Source: an uncultured Pelagibacteraceae bacterium (lineage in GTDB: Bacteria; Pseudomonadota; Alphaproteobacteria; Pelagibacterales; Pelagibacteraceae). From it: a stretch of DNA of 64,000 bases. The notes under the pieces are model-generated. The model searched no databases. It was not told the origin of the DNA and saw nothing but the letters and a program-made list of their open reading frames with translations. A program made the translations under genes and the position numbers. The stretch spans positions 1 to 64,000 of the forward strand of contig CACJXK010000007.1 in the NCBI GenBank assembly GCA_902597335.1. Direction: 5' to 3'. Below are positions 27,653 through 37,391 of the stretch, piece by piece (the first letter of the stretch is position 1; every line of letters begins with the position of its first letter).

Positions 27653-28293
27653 TTGATTCGAAAATAATAAAAAAAGATAAAATTTCTCTCCCTAATGTTT
27701 CACGTGAAACATTAATGGAGCTTGAAGACTATACGCAGTCAATTCTAAATACAAACAGGGAAATTAATTTGATAAGTTCAAGTACTGAAAAGTCAATAAA
27801 TTCAAGACATATTTATGATAGCGCACAAACCATTGATTTTATTGATAAAAATGATATTAAGGTGTGCACTGATCTTGGATCAGGAGCAGGGCTTCCTAGT
27901 ATAGTTTTGGGTATTTTGATGAAACCTAAAAAGCGAGGTTTTAAGCTAATTTTTTATGAAAAGAGTTATCATAAAAGCAATTTCTTAAAAGAAATGGCAA
28001 AAAAGTTCAAATTAGAAGCTAAAATTTATCAAAAAAATATTTTTGAGCAAAAAAACTTAGTTACAGATGTAATAATTTGTCGAGCATTTAAACCTTTGCC
28101 AGTGATTTTTGATATTGCAACAAAGAATTTTAAAAATTTTAAGTACATAGTCATGTATTTAGGTAAGAGTGGAAAAAAAATTTTAGAAGATGTTTCTAAA
28201 AAATGGAGGTTTGATATAGAGGAAATGAAAAGTCTTACAAGTGAAAATTCATCGGTAGTAAAAATTTCAAATTTAAAAAAAAAATATGAATAG
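27649..28293 (+). CDS. rsmG: 16S rRNA (guanine-N7) methyltransferase RsmG (GidB)
   Basis: SAM-dependent methylation of G527 in 16S rRNA. The start is TTG at 27649; the next ATG (27715) would cut off the conserved [13 protein letters not shown] segment. SAM site [16 protein letters not shown], then [15 protein letters not shown] and ICRAFKPL. 214 aa. The codons for VSRET contain the parS palindrome at 27693-27714. The end overlaps parA by 8 bp. Confidence 0.95.
   Translation: MIDSKIIKKDKISLPNVSRETLMELEDYTQSILNTNREINLISSSTEKSINSRHIYDSAQTIDFIDKNDIKVCTDLGSGAGLPSIVLGILMKPKKRGFKLIFYEKSYHKSNFLKEMAKKFKLEAKIYQKNIFEQKNLVTDVIICRAFKPLPVIFDIATKNFKNFKYIVMYLGKSGKKILEDVSKKWRFDIEEMKSLTSENSSVVKISNLKKKYE
27693..27714. 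promoter_or_regulatory. parS: parS centromere site within rsmG
   Basis: The 16-bp core TGTTTCACGTGAAACA at 27696-27711 is a perfect match to the bacterial parS consensus bound by ParB, and the palindrome extends to 22 bp. It is read as VSRET in rsmG, about 0.6 kb upstream of parA and about 9 kb from the presumed origin. Confidence 0.93.
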
Positions 28294-29086
28294 AAAAATT
28301 ATTTCAGTGATAAATCAAAAAGGTGGAGTGGGTAAGACCACCACAGTAATTAATCTTGCTGCTGGTTTAACAATGAAAGGTAAAAAAATTCTTGTAATTG
28401 ATCTTGATCCTCAAGGAAATGCAACGACAGGACTTGGATTATCTAATACTACCAGTTCAGATCAAACAATTTACAATGTATTGAATGGTAATAAAAAAAT
28501 TTCAGAGGTGATCCAGTCTACAAGCTTTCAAAATTTAGATATAATATCATCAAATGTTGATTTGTCTGGACTTGAGGTTGAGACTGCAGGTGACAATCGA
28601 AGAGCCTTTAAATTAAAAGATGAATTAAGCTTGATTTTAAACAATTCTGGGTCATCTTATGATTACATTATAATTGACTGCCCTCCATCTCTAAGTCTTC
28701 TCACAATTATGGCATTGGTTGCTTCTGATGCTCTTGTGGTACCACTTCAGACAGAATTCTTTGCTTTAGAGGGACTATCACAGCTCATGAAAACTATTGA
28801 GAGGATAAAGTCGAACCTAAATCCATCTTTAGACATAAGAGGAATACTTCTGACTATGTATGATAAGCGAAACAAATTATCAGGTGAGGTAGAAAGAGAA
28901 GCAAGGAACTATTTCAAGGATAAAGTTTACAGCACAGCAGTACCAAGAAATGTTAGACTATCAGAAGCACCCTCTCACGGTGTTCCTGTTCTTATTTATG
29001 ATAAAGCTTGTCCAGGAAGCATAGCATATTTTAGTTTTACAGAAGAATTTCTTAACCAAGATAAACCAGTAGAGAGTGCTGCATGA
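28286..29086 (+). CDS. parA: Chromosome partitioning ATPase ParA
   Basis: Deviant Walker ATPase that forms the DNA-bound gradient pulling ParB-parS complexes. Walker A QKGGVGKTTT at 11-20 with the signature Lys; IDLDPQGNATTGLG, then IIIDCPPSLSLLT. No N-terminal HTH, so it is the short chromosomal type. 266 aa. The 3' end overlaps parB by 4 bp. Confidence 0.97.
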   Translation: MNRKIISVINQKGGVGKTTTVINLAAGLTMKGKKILVIDLDPQGNATTGLGLSNTTSSDQTIYNVLNGNKKISEVIQSTSFQNLDIISSNVDLSGLEVETAGDNRRAFKLKDELSLILNNSGSSYDYIIIDCPPSLSLLTIMALVASDALVVPLQTEFFALEGLSQLMKTIERIKSNLNPSLDIRGILLTMYDKRNKLSGEVEREARNYFKDKVYSTAVPRNVRLSEAPSHGVPVLIYDKACPGSIAYFSFTEEFLNQDKPVESAA

Positions 29087-29934
29087 TTAATCCATTTAAA
29101 TCAAAAAAAGGACTTGGAAGAGGATTATCTTCCTTGATAGGTGATAGTGAAAAAATTGATAACAAAAAAAATGTATCAATAAGTTCACTTGTTAGAAATA
29201 AGTATCAACCTAGAAAAAAGTTTGACGAAGTTAGTTTAGAAGAATTAACTAACTCCATAAGAGAGAGAGGTATAATCCAACCAATCGTAGTTAGACCATC
29301 TTCTGAGGAAGAAGGTAAATTCGAAATAATAGCTGGAGAAAGAAGGTGGCAGGCAGCGCAATACGCGGGTCTTCATGAAGTTCCAGTAATAGTTTTTAAT
29401 GTAGATAATCTGAAATCATTAGAATTTGCCATTGTTGAAAATGTTCAAAGAAAAGATTTAAATCCGATTGAAGAAGCGGAGGGTTATAAAAGATTAATAG
29501 ATGAATTTAGTTATGACCAGGATAAAGTTTCAAAATTTATTGGAAAAAGTAGAGCACACATATCTAATTCCTTGAGGCTTCTAACTCTTCCTCAAGAAAT
29601 AATAGATTTGATAGTTGAAGAGAAATTATCTCAAGGACATGCAAAAATTTTAGTTGGATTGGATAATTCCATCCCTCTAGCAAAAAAAATTATTCAAAAA
29701 AAATTATCGGTAAGGCAAGCTGAAAATTTAGTGCGTATATTAAAGTCTAACACCGATAGTAATTATAAGAAAAAAGATCCAAATATTTTAAGTCTTGAAA
29801 ATGAGTTAGCAGACAAAATTGGAATGCGTGTTTATGTTAATAATAAAAGGAATAACTCAGGAACAATTACTTTGGAGTATAAAGGAGCTGATCAACTTGA
29901 TAGATTAGTTGAGACTATAAAACAAAATTACTAG
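29083..29934 (+). CDS. parB: Chromosome partitioning protein ParB
   Basis: CTP-dependent clamp that loads at parS. The N-terminal KGLGRGLSSLIGD is the ParA-stimulating tail; IQPIVVRPS and ENVQRKDLNPIEEAEGYK (box with the GERR-type motif GERRWQAA) form the CTPase region; SRAHISNSLRLLTLP is the DNA-binding HTH. 283 aa. Its stop shares the tetramer CTAG with the stop of convergent holA. Confidence 0.97.
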   Translation: MINPFKSKKGLGRGLSSLIGDSEKIDNKKNVSISSLVRNKYQPRKKFDEVSLEELTNSIRERGIIQPIVVRPSSEEEGKFEIIAGERRWQAAQYAGLHEVPVIVFNVDNLKSLEFAIVENVQRKDLNPIEEAEGYKRLIDEFSYDQDKVSKFIGKSRAHISNSLRLLTLPQEIIDLIVEEKLSQGHAKILVGLDNSIPLAKKIIQKKLSVRQAENLVRILKSNTDSNYKKKDPNILSLENELADKIGMRVYVNNKRNNSGTITLEYKGADQLDRLVETIKQNY

Positions 29935-30902
29935 TAATTACTTACAAAATTTGAGACGAAAAGAATCGAATTTGCTGTATTTTTCTTAACCATTGTCTCT
30001 AAATCATTGATTTTATATATAATTTCTTTCACTTCATTAGTAGACCAAGATTGAGCTTGTCTTTTTACAATATCCTTTTCTTTCCAAAATATTGGTGGTT
30101 TAAAACTTGATATAACCTGATCAATATTTTCGTTGTTATCAAGCTCATGTCTTATCTTTAAAAGTCTTTTAGATTTACTTAGGATTGTTCTTATAATTAA
30201 TATGCAGTCCTCATCCGAATAATTGTTTTCATTGAGAATATTAGATACTTTTTTTGAATTTTTGGCTAAATAATTATCAGATAACTCGAAAACACTATAA
30301 TTTTCAGCAAGATTTGAAAGTTTAAGAACATCCTCAGTGCTTAATTTATATTTACTAATTGATAAATTTTTTAATTTTAACAACTCATTTTTTAAATTTA
30401 TTCTGTCACCTTTAGACCTTTCTATGAGTATATTTTTAATTTCCTGAGAAAGACTAAATTTATTATCTTTTAAAAAATTATTGATGATAGAATTTAACGA
30501 TCGGCTATCATCATCGTAAACAGGTGTACAAATTAAATTTTTTTCTTTTTCAAACAAATATCTCAGCTTAGATTTCTTATCAAGGTTTGAACATTTAATT
30601 ACAATTTTTGTATCTATGATTTCCTTTTGTAAGATTTCAGTAACTAAATTTACTAATTTATCTGAACCTCTAGAAATTATAATTAATTTAGACTTTTCAA
30701 AAAGAGATTTTGTCAACAAACTTGAAAAAAACTTATCTGTTTCATTTAAAATCTCTCTCTCCTCATATTTTAGAACCTCGCCATCAAAATTTTTTAAATA
30801 TACATCTTTAATAATATCATCTTTAATACCTTCGTTATTTCCATATATTAAATGAAAATTACTTTTTTGTAATTTTTCTAACTCAAAACTCTTAATTATC
30901 AT
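29931..30902 (-). CDS. holA: DNA polymerase III delta subunit HolA
   Basis: Clamp-loader subunit that opens the beta clamp. FHLIYGNNEGIKDDIIKDV at the start is the family N-terminal motif; the rest is a diverged AAA+-like fold with a C-terminal helical collar. 323 aa. The order leuS-lptE-holA is standard in alphaproteobacteria. Starts 11 bp inside the end of lptE. Confidence 0.85.
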   Translation of the reverse strand: MIIKSFELEKLQKSNFHLIYGNNEGIKDDIIKDVYLKNFDGEVLKYEEREILNETDKFFSSLLTKSLFEKSKLIIISRGSDKLVNLVTEILQKEIIDTKIVIKCSNLDKKSKLRYLFEKEKNLICTPVYDDDSRSLNSIINNFLKDNKFSLSQEIKNILIERSKGDRINLKNELLKLKNLSISKYKLSTEDVLKLSNLAENYSVFELSDNYLAKNSKKVSNILNENNYSDEDCILIIRTILSKSKRLLKIRHELDNNENIDQVISSFKPPIFWKEKDIVKRQAQSWSTNEVKEIIYKINDLETMVKKNTANSILFVSNFVSNY

Positions 30903-31368
30903 TTAAGTTTATTATTGATGATATTAGGGTATCGCTAATACTTCCAGTCAGTTTTTCTAATATAATATCTTCCGTCTGTTCAAGCTCAAACTTATCAGAA
31001 TCATTATTGTAGACGTTATTTTTTTCAATTTTATTGTTCAATAGTAAATTTCCATTTTTCGATACTTTATATTCAACAAATATAACCATCTTAAATTTTA
31101 GAGGATCTCCTTTTGAATCTTTTGAAACAATTTCTCTAATTTTCTTTGATTGAATTTCCAAAATATATCTTTTCTTTTCTTTCGTTTCATCACTTTTGAT
31201 TGATTTTAACTTACTTTTAATAATACTATTAATTTTTTTTTCACCGCTTAAAATTATTTTTTCAATTTCAAATCCATAATTTTGTTCTGAAAAAATTGGT
31301 TTATAAGAACACGCCGACAGACCAATTATAAAAAAAAAAGTTAAAATTTTATTAAAAGTGTTATTCAT
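30892..31368 (-). CDS. lptE: LPS-assembly lipoprotein LptE
   Basis: Plugs the LptD translocon in the outer membrane. The signal peptide ends in the lipobox LSAC with Cys20; SYKPIFSE follows as in alphaproteobacterial LptE (GFxPxY). 158 aa of low sequence conservation, so the call leans on the lipobox plus its place between leuS and holA. Start overlaps the leuS stop by 8 bp. Confidence 0.82.
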   Translation of the reverse strand: MNNTFNKILTFFFIIGLSACSYKPIFSEQNYGFEIEKIILSGEKKINSIIKSKLKSIKSDETKEKKRYILEIQSKKIREIVSKDSKGDPLKFKMVIFVEYKVSKNGNLLLNNKIEKNNVYNNDSDKFELEQTEDIILEKLTGSISDTLISSIINLNDN

Positions 31369-33907
31369 TTATTAGTAAGTTTATTAATCTGTTTTTTACA
31401 AATATTATTTTATTAATAGATTTGTCTTTTAGATACTTTTCTGACAATTTATTTGATTTTATTTTTTTCATTAAGCTATCTTGGTCCATATCTCTACTTT
31501 CATTTAAAATAGCCCTTTTTCTCCCATTTATTTGAATTACATAATCTATTTTTTCTTCCTCAAGAAGATTTGTATTAGCTTTGGGCCATGCTACATCATC
31601 AATTAATCCTAAATCCTCCATACATTCAGATGCGAAATGAGGTATTGCAGGAGAAAATAGAGTTAATATTTTTTTATAACAATCCTTTATAGTTTCACTA
31701 TTATTTTTTTTATCTATTTCTTTACTAAGGAAATTATATGACTCATAAATATTAGCTATAATGACATTATAATTAAAACCATCCAGATTGTTAGTAATTT
31801 TACTAATCATTTGATTAGTAAATTTTTGTAAACTTTTATTATCCTCAACATTTTTATCAATATCTAAAATTTTATTTTTAATTTTTTTATGTAAAGTCCA
31901 TAATTTCTGTAAAAATTTGTAAGAAGCAATCATACCTTGTTCGGACCATTGCACATCTTTTTCAGGAGGGCTATCTGATAATATGAATAGCCTTACTGCA
32001 TCAGCACCATAATTGCTAATTATATTTTCAGGATCAATGACATTTTTTTTCGATTTTGACATTGACTCTGATGGACCAACTTTAACTTTGTTTTTAGGTT
32101 CTCCTTTTTTATAATACTGACCATCTACTAATTCAATTTCATCTGGACTAAGCCAATAATTATTTTGATCTTTATAAGTTTCATGACAAACCATACCTTG
32201 TGTAAATAAACCTTTAAAAGGTTCCTTAAATTTAAAATTATCATTTTTATAAGCTAATGCTTTTGTAAAAAATCTTGAATACAGCAAGTGAAGTATTGCA
32301 TGTTCAACCCCACCGATATATTGATCAACTGGCATCCAATAATTAATTTCCTCTTGTTTATAACCATAGTCTGTATTTTTAGGTGAGCAAAATCTAAGAT
32401 AATACCATGAGGAACAAACAAATGTATCTAAAGTATCTGTTTCTCGAGTATAATTTTTTCCATCAATAACAATGTTTTTCCAATATTTCTCTGAGTCTAG
32501 CGGATTGCCTTTTGAATTTAAGTTAACATTTTCAGGAAGTTTTACAGGTAATTCACTTTTTGGAATTTTGATTACATTTCCATCTTCATCATAAGCCATC
32601 GGTATTGGGCATCCCCAATATCTTTGTCTTGAAACACCCCAATCTTTTAATCTAAAATTTATCTGTTTTTTTCCAATTTTTCTATCTTCTAAAATATCAA
32701 TGGTTTTGATAATTGACTCCTCTGGAACTTTGAACTTGTTAAGAAATTCTGAATTAATTAAAATACCAGGACCTGAATATGCCTCGTTTTGAACTTCAAA
32801 GTTATCATCTTCATTATCTGGCTTGACTACAGTTTTAATATCAAGATCATATTTTTTCGCAAAGTCGAAATCTCTTTGATCGTGAGCAGGACAGCCAAAA
32901 ACCGCTCCAAATCCGTAATCCATTAAAACGAAATTAGCAAAGAAAACAGGTACTTTTTGATCAGGATTTAGAGGATTTATTGCTTTAAGTTTTGTTTTAA
33001 AACCTATTTTTTCACCAATTGCTATCGCCTCCTCAGTTGTTCCAGTTTTCGAGCATTCTGACTTAAATTTTTGAAAGTTTTTATCTTTCAAATAATACTT
33101 AGAAATTTCGTGATCTACTGAAAGAGCTAGAAATGAAAATCCAAATAGAGTATCTGGTCTAGTAGTAAAACATTTTATCTCATTTACAGGTAGATCCCCC
33201 TCTGTTTTAAATGTAATCTCACAACCAAAAGATTTCCCAATCCAATTTTTTTGCATTATTTTTACTTTATTTGGCCATTGCTTTAATTCATCCAAACCGT
33301 CTAGCAATTCCTGTGAAAATTTTGAAATATTCAAAAACCATTGATTTAGCTTTTTACGTTCGACAACTGCCCCAGACCTCCATCCTTTACCGTCAATAAC
33401 CTGTTCATTTGCAAGCACAGTCTGATCAACAGGATCCCAATTCACATAATTTTCCTTTCTGTAAACTAGCCCTTTGTCATAGAGTTCTAAAAAAAATAAT
33501 TGTTGATGTTTATAATAATCCTCAGAACATGTTGAAATTTCTCTATCCCAATCAATTGAAAGTCCAAGTTTTTTTAATTGCTCCTTCATTGTAGATATAT
33601 TTTGATTAGTCCAATCTTTAGGATCTAAATTATTTTCTCGTGCAGCATTTTCTGCAGGCATACCAAATGCATCCCAACCCATTGGATGCATTACGTTAAA
33701 ACCTTGTAAAGATTTATATCGTGATAAAACATCACCTATCGTATAGTTTCGAACATGTCCCATATGTATTTTTCCCGAAGGATAGGGGAACATTTCAAGA
33801 CAATAAAATTTTTCTTTGTTGTAATCTATTTCAGATTTAAAAACTCCTGATTTTAGCCATTTTTTCTGCCATTTTTCTTCTACAGTTTTAAAATTATATC
33901 TTTCCAT
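31361..33907 (-). CDS. leuS: Leucyl-tRNA synthetase
   Basis: Class I synthetase. HIGH-type HMGH is at 48-51 after MFPYPSGKI, the CP1 editing domain contains [11 protein letters not shown] and the [12 protein letters not shown] stretch, and the KMSKS-type loop MSKSK is at 616-620. The Trp-rich signature [26 protein letters not shown] is present in full. 848 aa, bacterial form. First gene of leuS-lptE-holA after the DUF3576 gene. Confidence 0.98.
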   Translation of the reverse strand: MERYNFKTVEEKWQKKWLKSGVFKSEIDYNKEKFYCLEMFPYPSGKIHMGHVRNYTIGDVLSRYKSLQGFNVMHPMGWDAFGMPAENAARENNLDPKDWTNQNISTMKEQLKKLGLSIDWDREISTCSEDYYKHQQLFFLELYDKGLVYRKENYVNWDPVDQTVLANEQVIDGKGWRSGAVVERKKLNQWFLNISKFSQELLDGLDELKQWPNKVKIMQKNWIGKSFGCEITFKTEGDLPVNEIKCFTTRPDTLFGFSFLALSVDHEISKYYLKDKNFQKFKSECSKTGTTEEAIAIGEKIGFKTKLKAINPLNPDQKVPVFFANFVLMDYGFGAVFGCPAHDQRDFDFAKKYDLDIKTVVKPDNEDDNFEVQNEAYSGPGILINSEFLNKFKVPEESIIKTIDILEDRKIGKKQINFRLKDWGVSRQRYWGCPIPMAYDEDGNVIKIPKSELPVKLPENVNLNSKGNPLDSEKYWKNIVIDGKNYTRETDTLDTFVCSSWYYLRFCSPKNTDYGYKQEEINYWMPVDQYIGGVEHAILHLLYSRFFTKALAYKNDNFKFKEPFKGLFTQGMVCHETYKDQNNYWLSPDEIELVDGQYYKKGEPKNKVKVGPSESMSKSKKNVIDPENIISNYGADAVRLFILSDSPPEKDVQWSEQGMIASYKFLQKLWTLHKKIKNKILDIDKNVEDNKSLQKFTNQMISKITNNLDGFNYNVIIANIYESYNFLSKEIDKKNNSETIKDCYKKILTLFSPAIPHFASECMEDLGLIDDVAWPKANTNLLEEEKIDYVIQINGRKRAILNESRDMDQDSLMKKIKSNKLSEKYLKDKSINKIIFVKNRLINLLINE

Positions 33908-33931
33908 AGAAAATATTTAAAAATAATTTAA

Positions 33932-34507
33932 TTATTTTGTTGTATCGACTGTACCACCTTTATAAGGCTTAAAATTTTTATCTTTATTTTGTTTTTTGTA
34001 AATAGTTGCTTTTGATAAAATTTGTTTTTTAAGTTCAGCTGATAGAGAACCCGTCTTTTGTGATATTTTGCAACTTGCTACTTGATTACATTTTTTATAA
34101 AAAACTTTTATATCTAAAGCATCAGCTCTAACTTCATTAGTTAAGAAACGAATAGATATTTTTACAGATTCATCAAGACTATTTCCATCTGAATACCAAT
34201 CAGTTATTATTATTCCGCCACCATAGTTTACTGATGAAAGAGGCATAAAGTCTAAGACATCCAGTGATGCCCTCCAAAGTTCATTTGCACTAGCAAACAT
34301 GAAATCACCACCTTTTCCACTATTTGCTAAATTGTCCAATCTAAATCCTCTTCCTTCTTCAAGATTTTTTTTAACTCTTTCTCTTGGATCTGGAGGGTAT
34401 TTTCGTGCATCACCACCTGGTAAATTTTCTATAGTTTTGCATGAATTAAGCATAAATAAAGCTATGATAAAAAAAACAATGACTCTTAAATTTATAAATT
34501 TTGACAT
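33932..34507 (-). CDS. DUF3576 lipoprotein
   Basis: Lipoprotein of unknown function: signal peptide ending in LNSC with Cys23. The body contains FMFASANELWRASLDVLDFMPLSSVNYGGGIIITDWYSD, which I recognise as the DUF3576 core found next to leuS in alphaproteobacteria. 191 aa. Only 24 bp separate it from leuS, so probably one operon. Presumably in the outer membrane, facing the periplasm. Confidence 0.85.
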   Translation of the reverse strand: MSKFINLRVIVFFIIALFMLNSCKTIENLPGGDARKYPPDPRERVKKNLEEGRGFRLDNLANSGKGGDFMFASANELWRASLDVLDFMPLSSVNYGGGIIITDWYSDGNSLDESVKISIRFLTNEVRADALDIKVFYKKCNQVASCKISQKTGSLSAELKKQILSKATIYKKQNKDKNFKPYKGGTVDTTK

Positions 34508-34575
34508 AAATCTTCTTAAAAACTAAGTAATAGATGAAAATCTAATATAAATGAAAGAAATTTTTTGAAAATGAC

Positions 34576-34602
34576 AAAAATGTTAATTAATTCAACATTT
34601 TT
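34576..34602. repeat. Inverted repeat upstream of porin
   Basis: AAAAATGTT and AACATTTTT, 9 bp arms with a 9-bp spacer, in the 219-bp gap between the divergent DUF3576 gene and the porin. It could be an operator for either gene. No protein can be named. Confidence 0.5.
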
Positions 34603-34683
34603 AGTGATGTAAAAATACAACACTTTTATAAAAAATTTCAATAAAAATCAGAATAAATCGGTAAAATCTAAGAAAATTGATAG

Positions 34684-34725
34684 TTATTACCTGTTTAATA
34701 TTAAACTAATAACGAAAGGTAATAA
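34684..34725 (+). promoter_or_regulatory. Nested leader hairpin covering the porin ribosome-binding site
   Basis: TTATTACCT (34684-34692) pairs with AGGTAATAA (34717-34725), and between them lies a perfect 14-bp palindrome GTTTAATATTAAAC (34693-34706). The right arm overlaps the Shine-Dalgarno AAAGG (34715-34719), 8 bases before the ATG, so folding would hide the ribosome-binding site. Confidence 0.55.
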
Positions 34726-34726
34726 T

Positions 34727-35653
34727 ATGAACAATCTAAAGAAAATAGGATTGACAGCATTAGGTACTGCAATGGTGGCAAGTTCAGCTAACGCTGCTGC
34801 ACTATCAGTATCTGGTGGTACTTCAATCTTTTTTGGTGGTGAGGATAACAGTAACAGCCCTAACGGTTGGTCTATGACTGATCAGTTAGATTTCAACGCT
34901 AGCGGTGAAATGGATAACGGTATGACTTTATCTTTATACCTACAACTAGACACATCATCAGCAAACTGGGATGACAGAACATTGAAAATTGATACTGGAG
35001 ATATGGGTGTACTTACTTTCTCTGGACATGGTGCTTCTGGACCAGTTGGCGCGTGGGATGATATTATGCCAAGTGCAAACGAAGAGTCTTGGGGAACATC
35101 TATCGGTGGAACAGTTGATGGACCAACAAATGCAACTGCAATGGATAATTCATTCATTTATGACTACACTGTAAGTGATGGTATTGCTCTTAAAGCTGCA
35201 TACAGTCCTTCAAAAGGAACTGACCTACAAAGCTCAACAGAAATTGGTATTGCATACACAGGTATGGAAGGCTTAACTGTTAAAGCTGCAATGGGTGAAA
35301 ACAACACTGCTGCTGACCAAATCGACTTAAGTGTAATGGGTATTACTTATGCAATGGGTCCAGTTACAGTTGGATATCAGTCAAACGAATCTGATAGAGG
35401 AACTGGTGTTGATGAGGACTTTACAGCATACGGTATTTCTTATGCAGTAAGCGATGATGTTTCTATATCTTATGGTGCGTCTTCTCTAGATTATGGAGAT
35501 AGCCAGGAAGACCAAGAGTCATCTGCAGTAAGTATTTCATTTACAGCTGGTGGAGTTGCAATGTCAGCTTCACACCAAACAACAGATAATGTTGCTGGAA
35601 CTGATGCAAGTGATAATACATCATACGAAGTAAACTTCTCTTTTGCGTTCTAA
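34727..35653 (+). CDS. Outer-membrane porin
   Basis: Beta-barrel general porin. A signal peptide (cut after SSANA, residue 23) is followed by short amphipathic strands, acidic loops rich in Asp/Asn/Ser, and a C-terminal Phe (NFSFAF), the BAM targeting signal. 308 aa. Codon use is less AT-extreme than its neighbours (many GCT, GGT, AAC), which suggests high expression. It has a good Shine-Dalgarno (AAAGG), its own leader structure and a strong terminator, unlike most genes here. Substrate range unknown. Confidence 0.92.
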   Translation: MNNLKKIGLTALGTAMVASSANAAALSVSGGTSIFFGGEDNSNSPNGWSMTDQLDFNASGEMDNGMTLSLYLQLDTSSANWDDRTLKIDTGDMGVLTFSGHGASGPVGAWDDIMPSANEESWGTSIGGTVDGPTNATAMDNSFIYDYTVSDGIALKAAYSPSKGTDLQSSTEIGIAYTGMEGLTVKAAMGENNTAADQIDLSVMGITYAMGPVTVGYQSNESDRGTGVDEDFTAYGISYAVSDDVSISYGASSLDYGDSQEDQESSAVSISFTAGGVAMSASHQTTDNVAGTDASDNTSYEVNFSFAF

Positions 35654-35675
35654 TTAAGGAAGTAATTATTTAATT

Positions 35676-35707
35676 AAAAGGGCCCCTTTTTAGGGGCCTT
35701 TTTTTTT
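35676..35707 (+). terminator. Rho-independent terminator of the porin gene
   Basis: GC-rich stem GGCCCCT/AGGGGCC with a T-rich loop, flanked by A and T runs (nine T after the stem). It is the clearest intrinsic terminator in the window and overlaps the end of the convergent thiE-like gene. Confidence 0.95.
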
Positions 35708-36233
35708 ACTTAAAAAAAGAAATACCAGCAAAACCTGCCGATTTTGTAAGCCTAATTAATTTTTTATTTTTTGGTGAAACACCACCTAAAGCAATTACTT
35801 CTTTTTTTGTGAGCTTTGATATTAAATTAAATTTATTTAATCCAAGATAGTTTGTATTTTTTTTGAATATCGAAGACAGAAAAATTTTATCGACTTTTTG
35901 TTTTTCTTTAATTCTTATCTCTTTCAAGTTGTGAGCTGATCCGAAAAGACAAAATCTTTTTTTAAAATGATAACCTAGGTGTCCAAAATTTTTGTTGAAG
36001 GATGGCAAATATGCTCCGTCTAAGTTCAAATTTAAAGCTAATTTAACATTATTTGAAATAAGGAATTTGATATTTTTTTTTTTGCAGTAGTTTTTAATGA
36101 AAATTATTTCACTAATTTCATAATTTTTTTTGTAATTTCGGTAAATTATAGTTGTATTAGTATCCTGTTTATCAATATTACTTTTTTCAAATTTATCTAT
36201 AAAGTAATATTTTTTTAGAAAATTATTATGCAT
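35706..36233 (-). CDS. Thiamine-phosphate-synthase/TenI-like protein
   Basis: Short TIM barrel related to ThiE/TenI. FLISNNVKLALNLNLDGAYLPS corresponds to the ThiE 'lfiND...A...gvHLgq' segment and IALGGVSPKNKKLI to 'aiGGI'. The usual catalytic residues in these motifs (NDH, HLGQ) are replaced, so thiamine-phosphate synthase activity is doubtful; a TenI-like role is possible. 175 aa, very Lys/Asn-rich. The start codon lies in the hexamer ATGCAT shared with the yggS start on the other strand. Confidence 0.7.
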   Translation of the reverse strand: MHNNFLKKYYFIDKFEKSNIDKQDTNTTIIYRNYKKNYEISEIIFIKNYCKKKNIKFLISNNVKLALNLNLDGAYLPSFNKNFGHLGYHFKKRFCLFGSAHNLKEIRIKEKQKVDKIFLSSIFKKNTNYLGLNKFNLISKLTKKEVIALGGVSPKNKKLIRLTKSAGFAGISFFK

Positions 36234-36887
36234 AAAACAGTTGAAAATTTAATATCAATTCAAGATTTGATCAAATCAAAATTATTAGACTTAGAGGGTA
36301 AAAAGAGAATACCCACAATTATTGCAGTTTCAAAAACTTTCAAGATAGATCATATTCTGCCTTTAGTTGAATACGGCCACCGTGATTTTGGAGAAAATAA
36401 AGTTCAGGAAGCCTTGGAAAAATGGACAGAGGTAAAAAGCAGAACGAATATAAATTTACATTTAATTGGTAAATTACAAACAAATAAAGTTAAATTTGCA
36501 GTGAAAATTTTTGACTTTATCCACTCCTTGGATAATGAAAAGTTGGCAAAAAAAATTTCTGATGAACAAAAAAAGCAAAACAAAAAACCTAAAATATTTA
36601 TTCAAGTAAATCTAGGAGACGAAGACCAGAAATCAGGAATAAATAAAAATAAATTAAAAGAATTTTATAGTTTTTCAAAAAATCTAGGTTTAGATATAAT
36701 TGGTTTAATGTGTATCCCACCATTTGACGAAAATCCCTCTAAATTCTTTTCAAAAATGAATGAATTAAATCAACTAATCAATTTAGATGAATTAAGTATG
36801 GGGATGTCTTCCGACTACCTAGAGGCTTTAAATTACAATGCTACTTATCTACGTATCGGTTCAAACATATTTGGACAAAGAAGTTAG
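36228..36887 (+). CDS. yggS: PLP homeostasis protein YggS (PROSC family)
   Basis: Binds pyridoxal 5'-phosphate and buffers its level; no known catalysis. PLP Lys36 is in IIAVSKTF; YGHRDFGENKVQEALEKW, LHLIGKLQTNK and LSMGMSSDYLEAL are the family blocks. 219 aa. Its first six bases overlap the divergent thiE-like gene head to head, and its end overlaps the L,D-transpeptidase by 4 bp. Confidence 0.95.
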   Translation: MHKTVENLISIQDLIKSKLLDLEGKKRIPTIIAVSKTFKIDHILPLVEYGHRDFGENKVQEALEKWTEVKSRTNINLHLIGKLQTNKVKFAVKIFDFIHSLDNEKLAKKISDEQKKQNKKPKIFIQVNLGDEDQKSGINKNKLKEFYSFSKNLGLDIIGLMCIPPFDENPSKFFSKMNELNQLINLDELSMGMSSDYLEALNYNATYLRIGSNIFGQRS

Positions 36888-37378
36888 ATTATTTTTATTT
36901 TAGTATTTTTATTTATTAATTTTAACAGTATTAAAAATTCTTTTTTTTTTAGTGCTATGCATCCCTCTGTTGGTTTAAAATTCTTTGTTAAATGAATAAA
37001 TATTGCGCTTCCTTTCCCTAACCTTGTTTGTTTTGTGTTATAGTTAATTGGAATTAAAAAGTCATATTTACTATCTTTACGGAATAATTTTTCATGTTTA
37101 ATTTCTTTATTCACTTTAATTAATTTATTATAATTTTTTTTATCTTTGGGATCATCACACCATCCCATTTCTTTCTTAATGGTAATACATTTTAAATTGG
37201 TTTTTGGTTTCGAATTACGATCTTTTCTAAAATATAAATTTCCTAATGAAAATATACCTTTGGGGGTCTTCTTATCCCCTTCAAACTTATTTTTTGTTAA
37301 ACCATTCTTTCCAATACAACATTTTAAAATAAAATCGTCATATTTAAGAGTTTCTTTATTTTTAAGAATAATTGTCAT
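36884..37378 (-). CDS. L,D-transpeptidase (YkuD family, COG3786-like)
   Basis: Peptidoglycan cross-linking or editing fold. The catalytic block runs GSAIFIHL...PTEGCIAL with His129 and Cys140; GDKKTPKGIFSLG and GWCDDPKDKKNYN are typical of the COG3786 group. 164 aa with no signal peptide or membrane segment, as in many COG3786 proteins, so how it reaches the cell wall is unclear. It is divergent from a winged-helix regulator only 13 bp away. Confidence 0.87.
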   Translation of the reverse strand: MTIILKNKETLKYDDFILKCCIGKNGLTKNKFEGDKKTPKGIFSLGNLYFRKDRNSKPKTNLKCITIKKEMGWCDDPKDKKNYNKLIKVNKEIKHEKLFRKDSKYDFLIPINYNTKQTRLGKGSAIFIHLTKNFKPTEGCIALKKKEFLILLKLINKNTKIKII

Positions 37379-37391
37379 ATCTTGAATATAT

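Noticed and set aside
34571..34612. 13-codon frame before the porin as a leader peptide
   Set aside because: No ribosome-binding site or regulatory codon run, and such frames are frequent by chance in AT-rich gaps.
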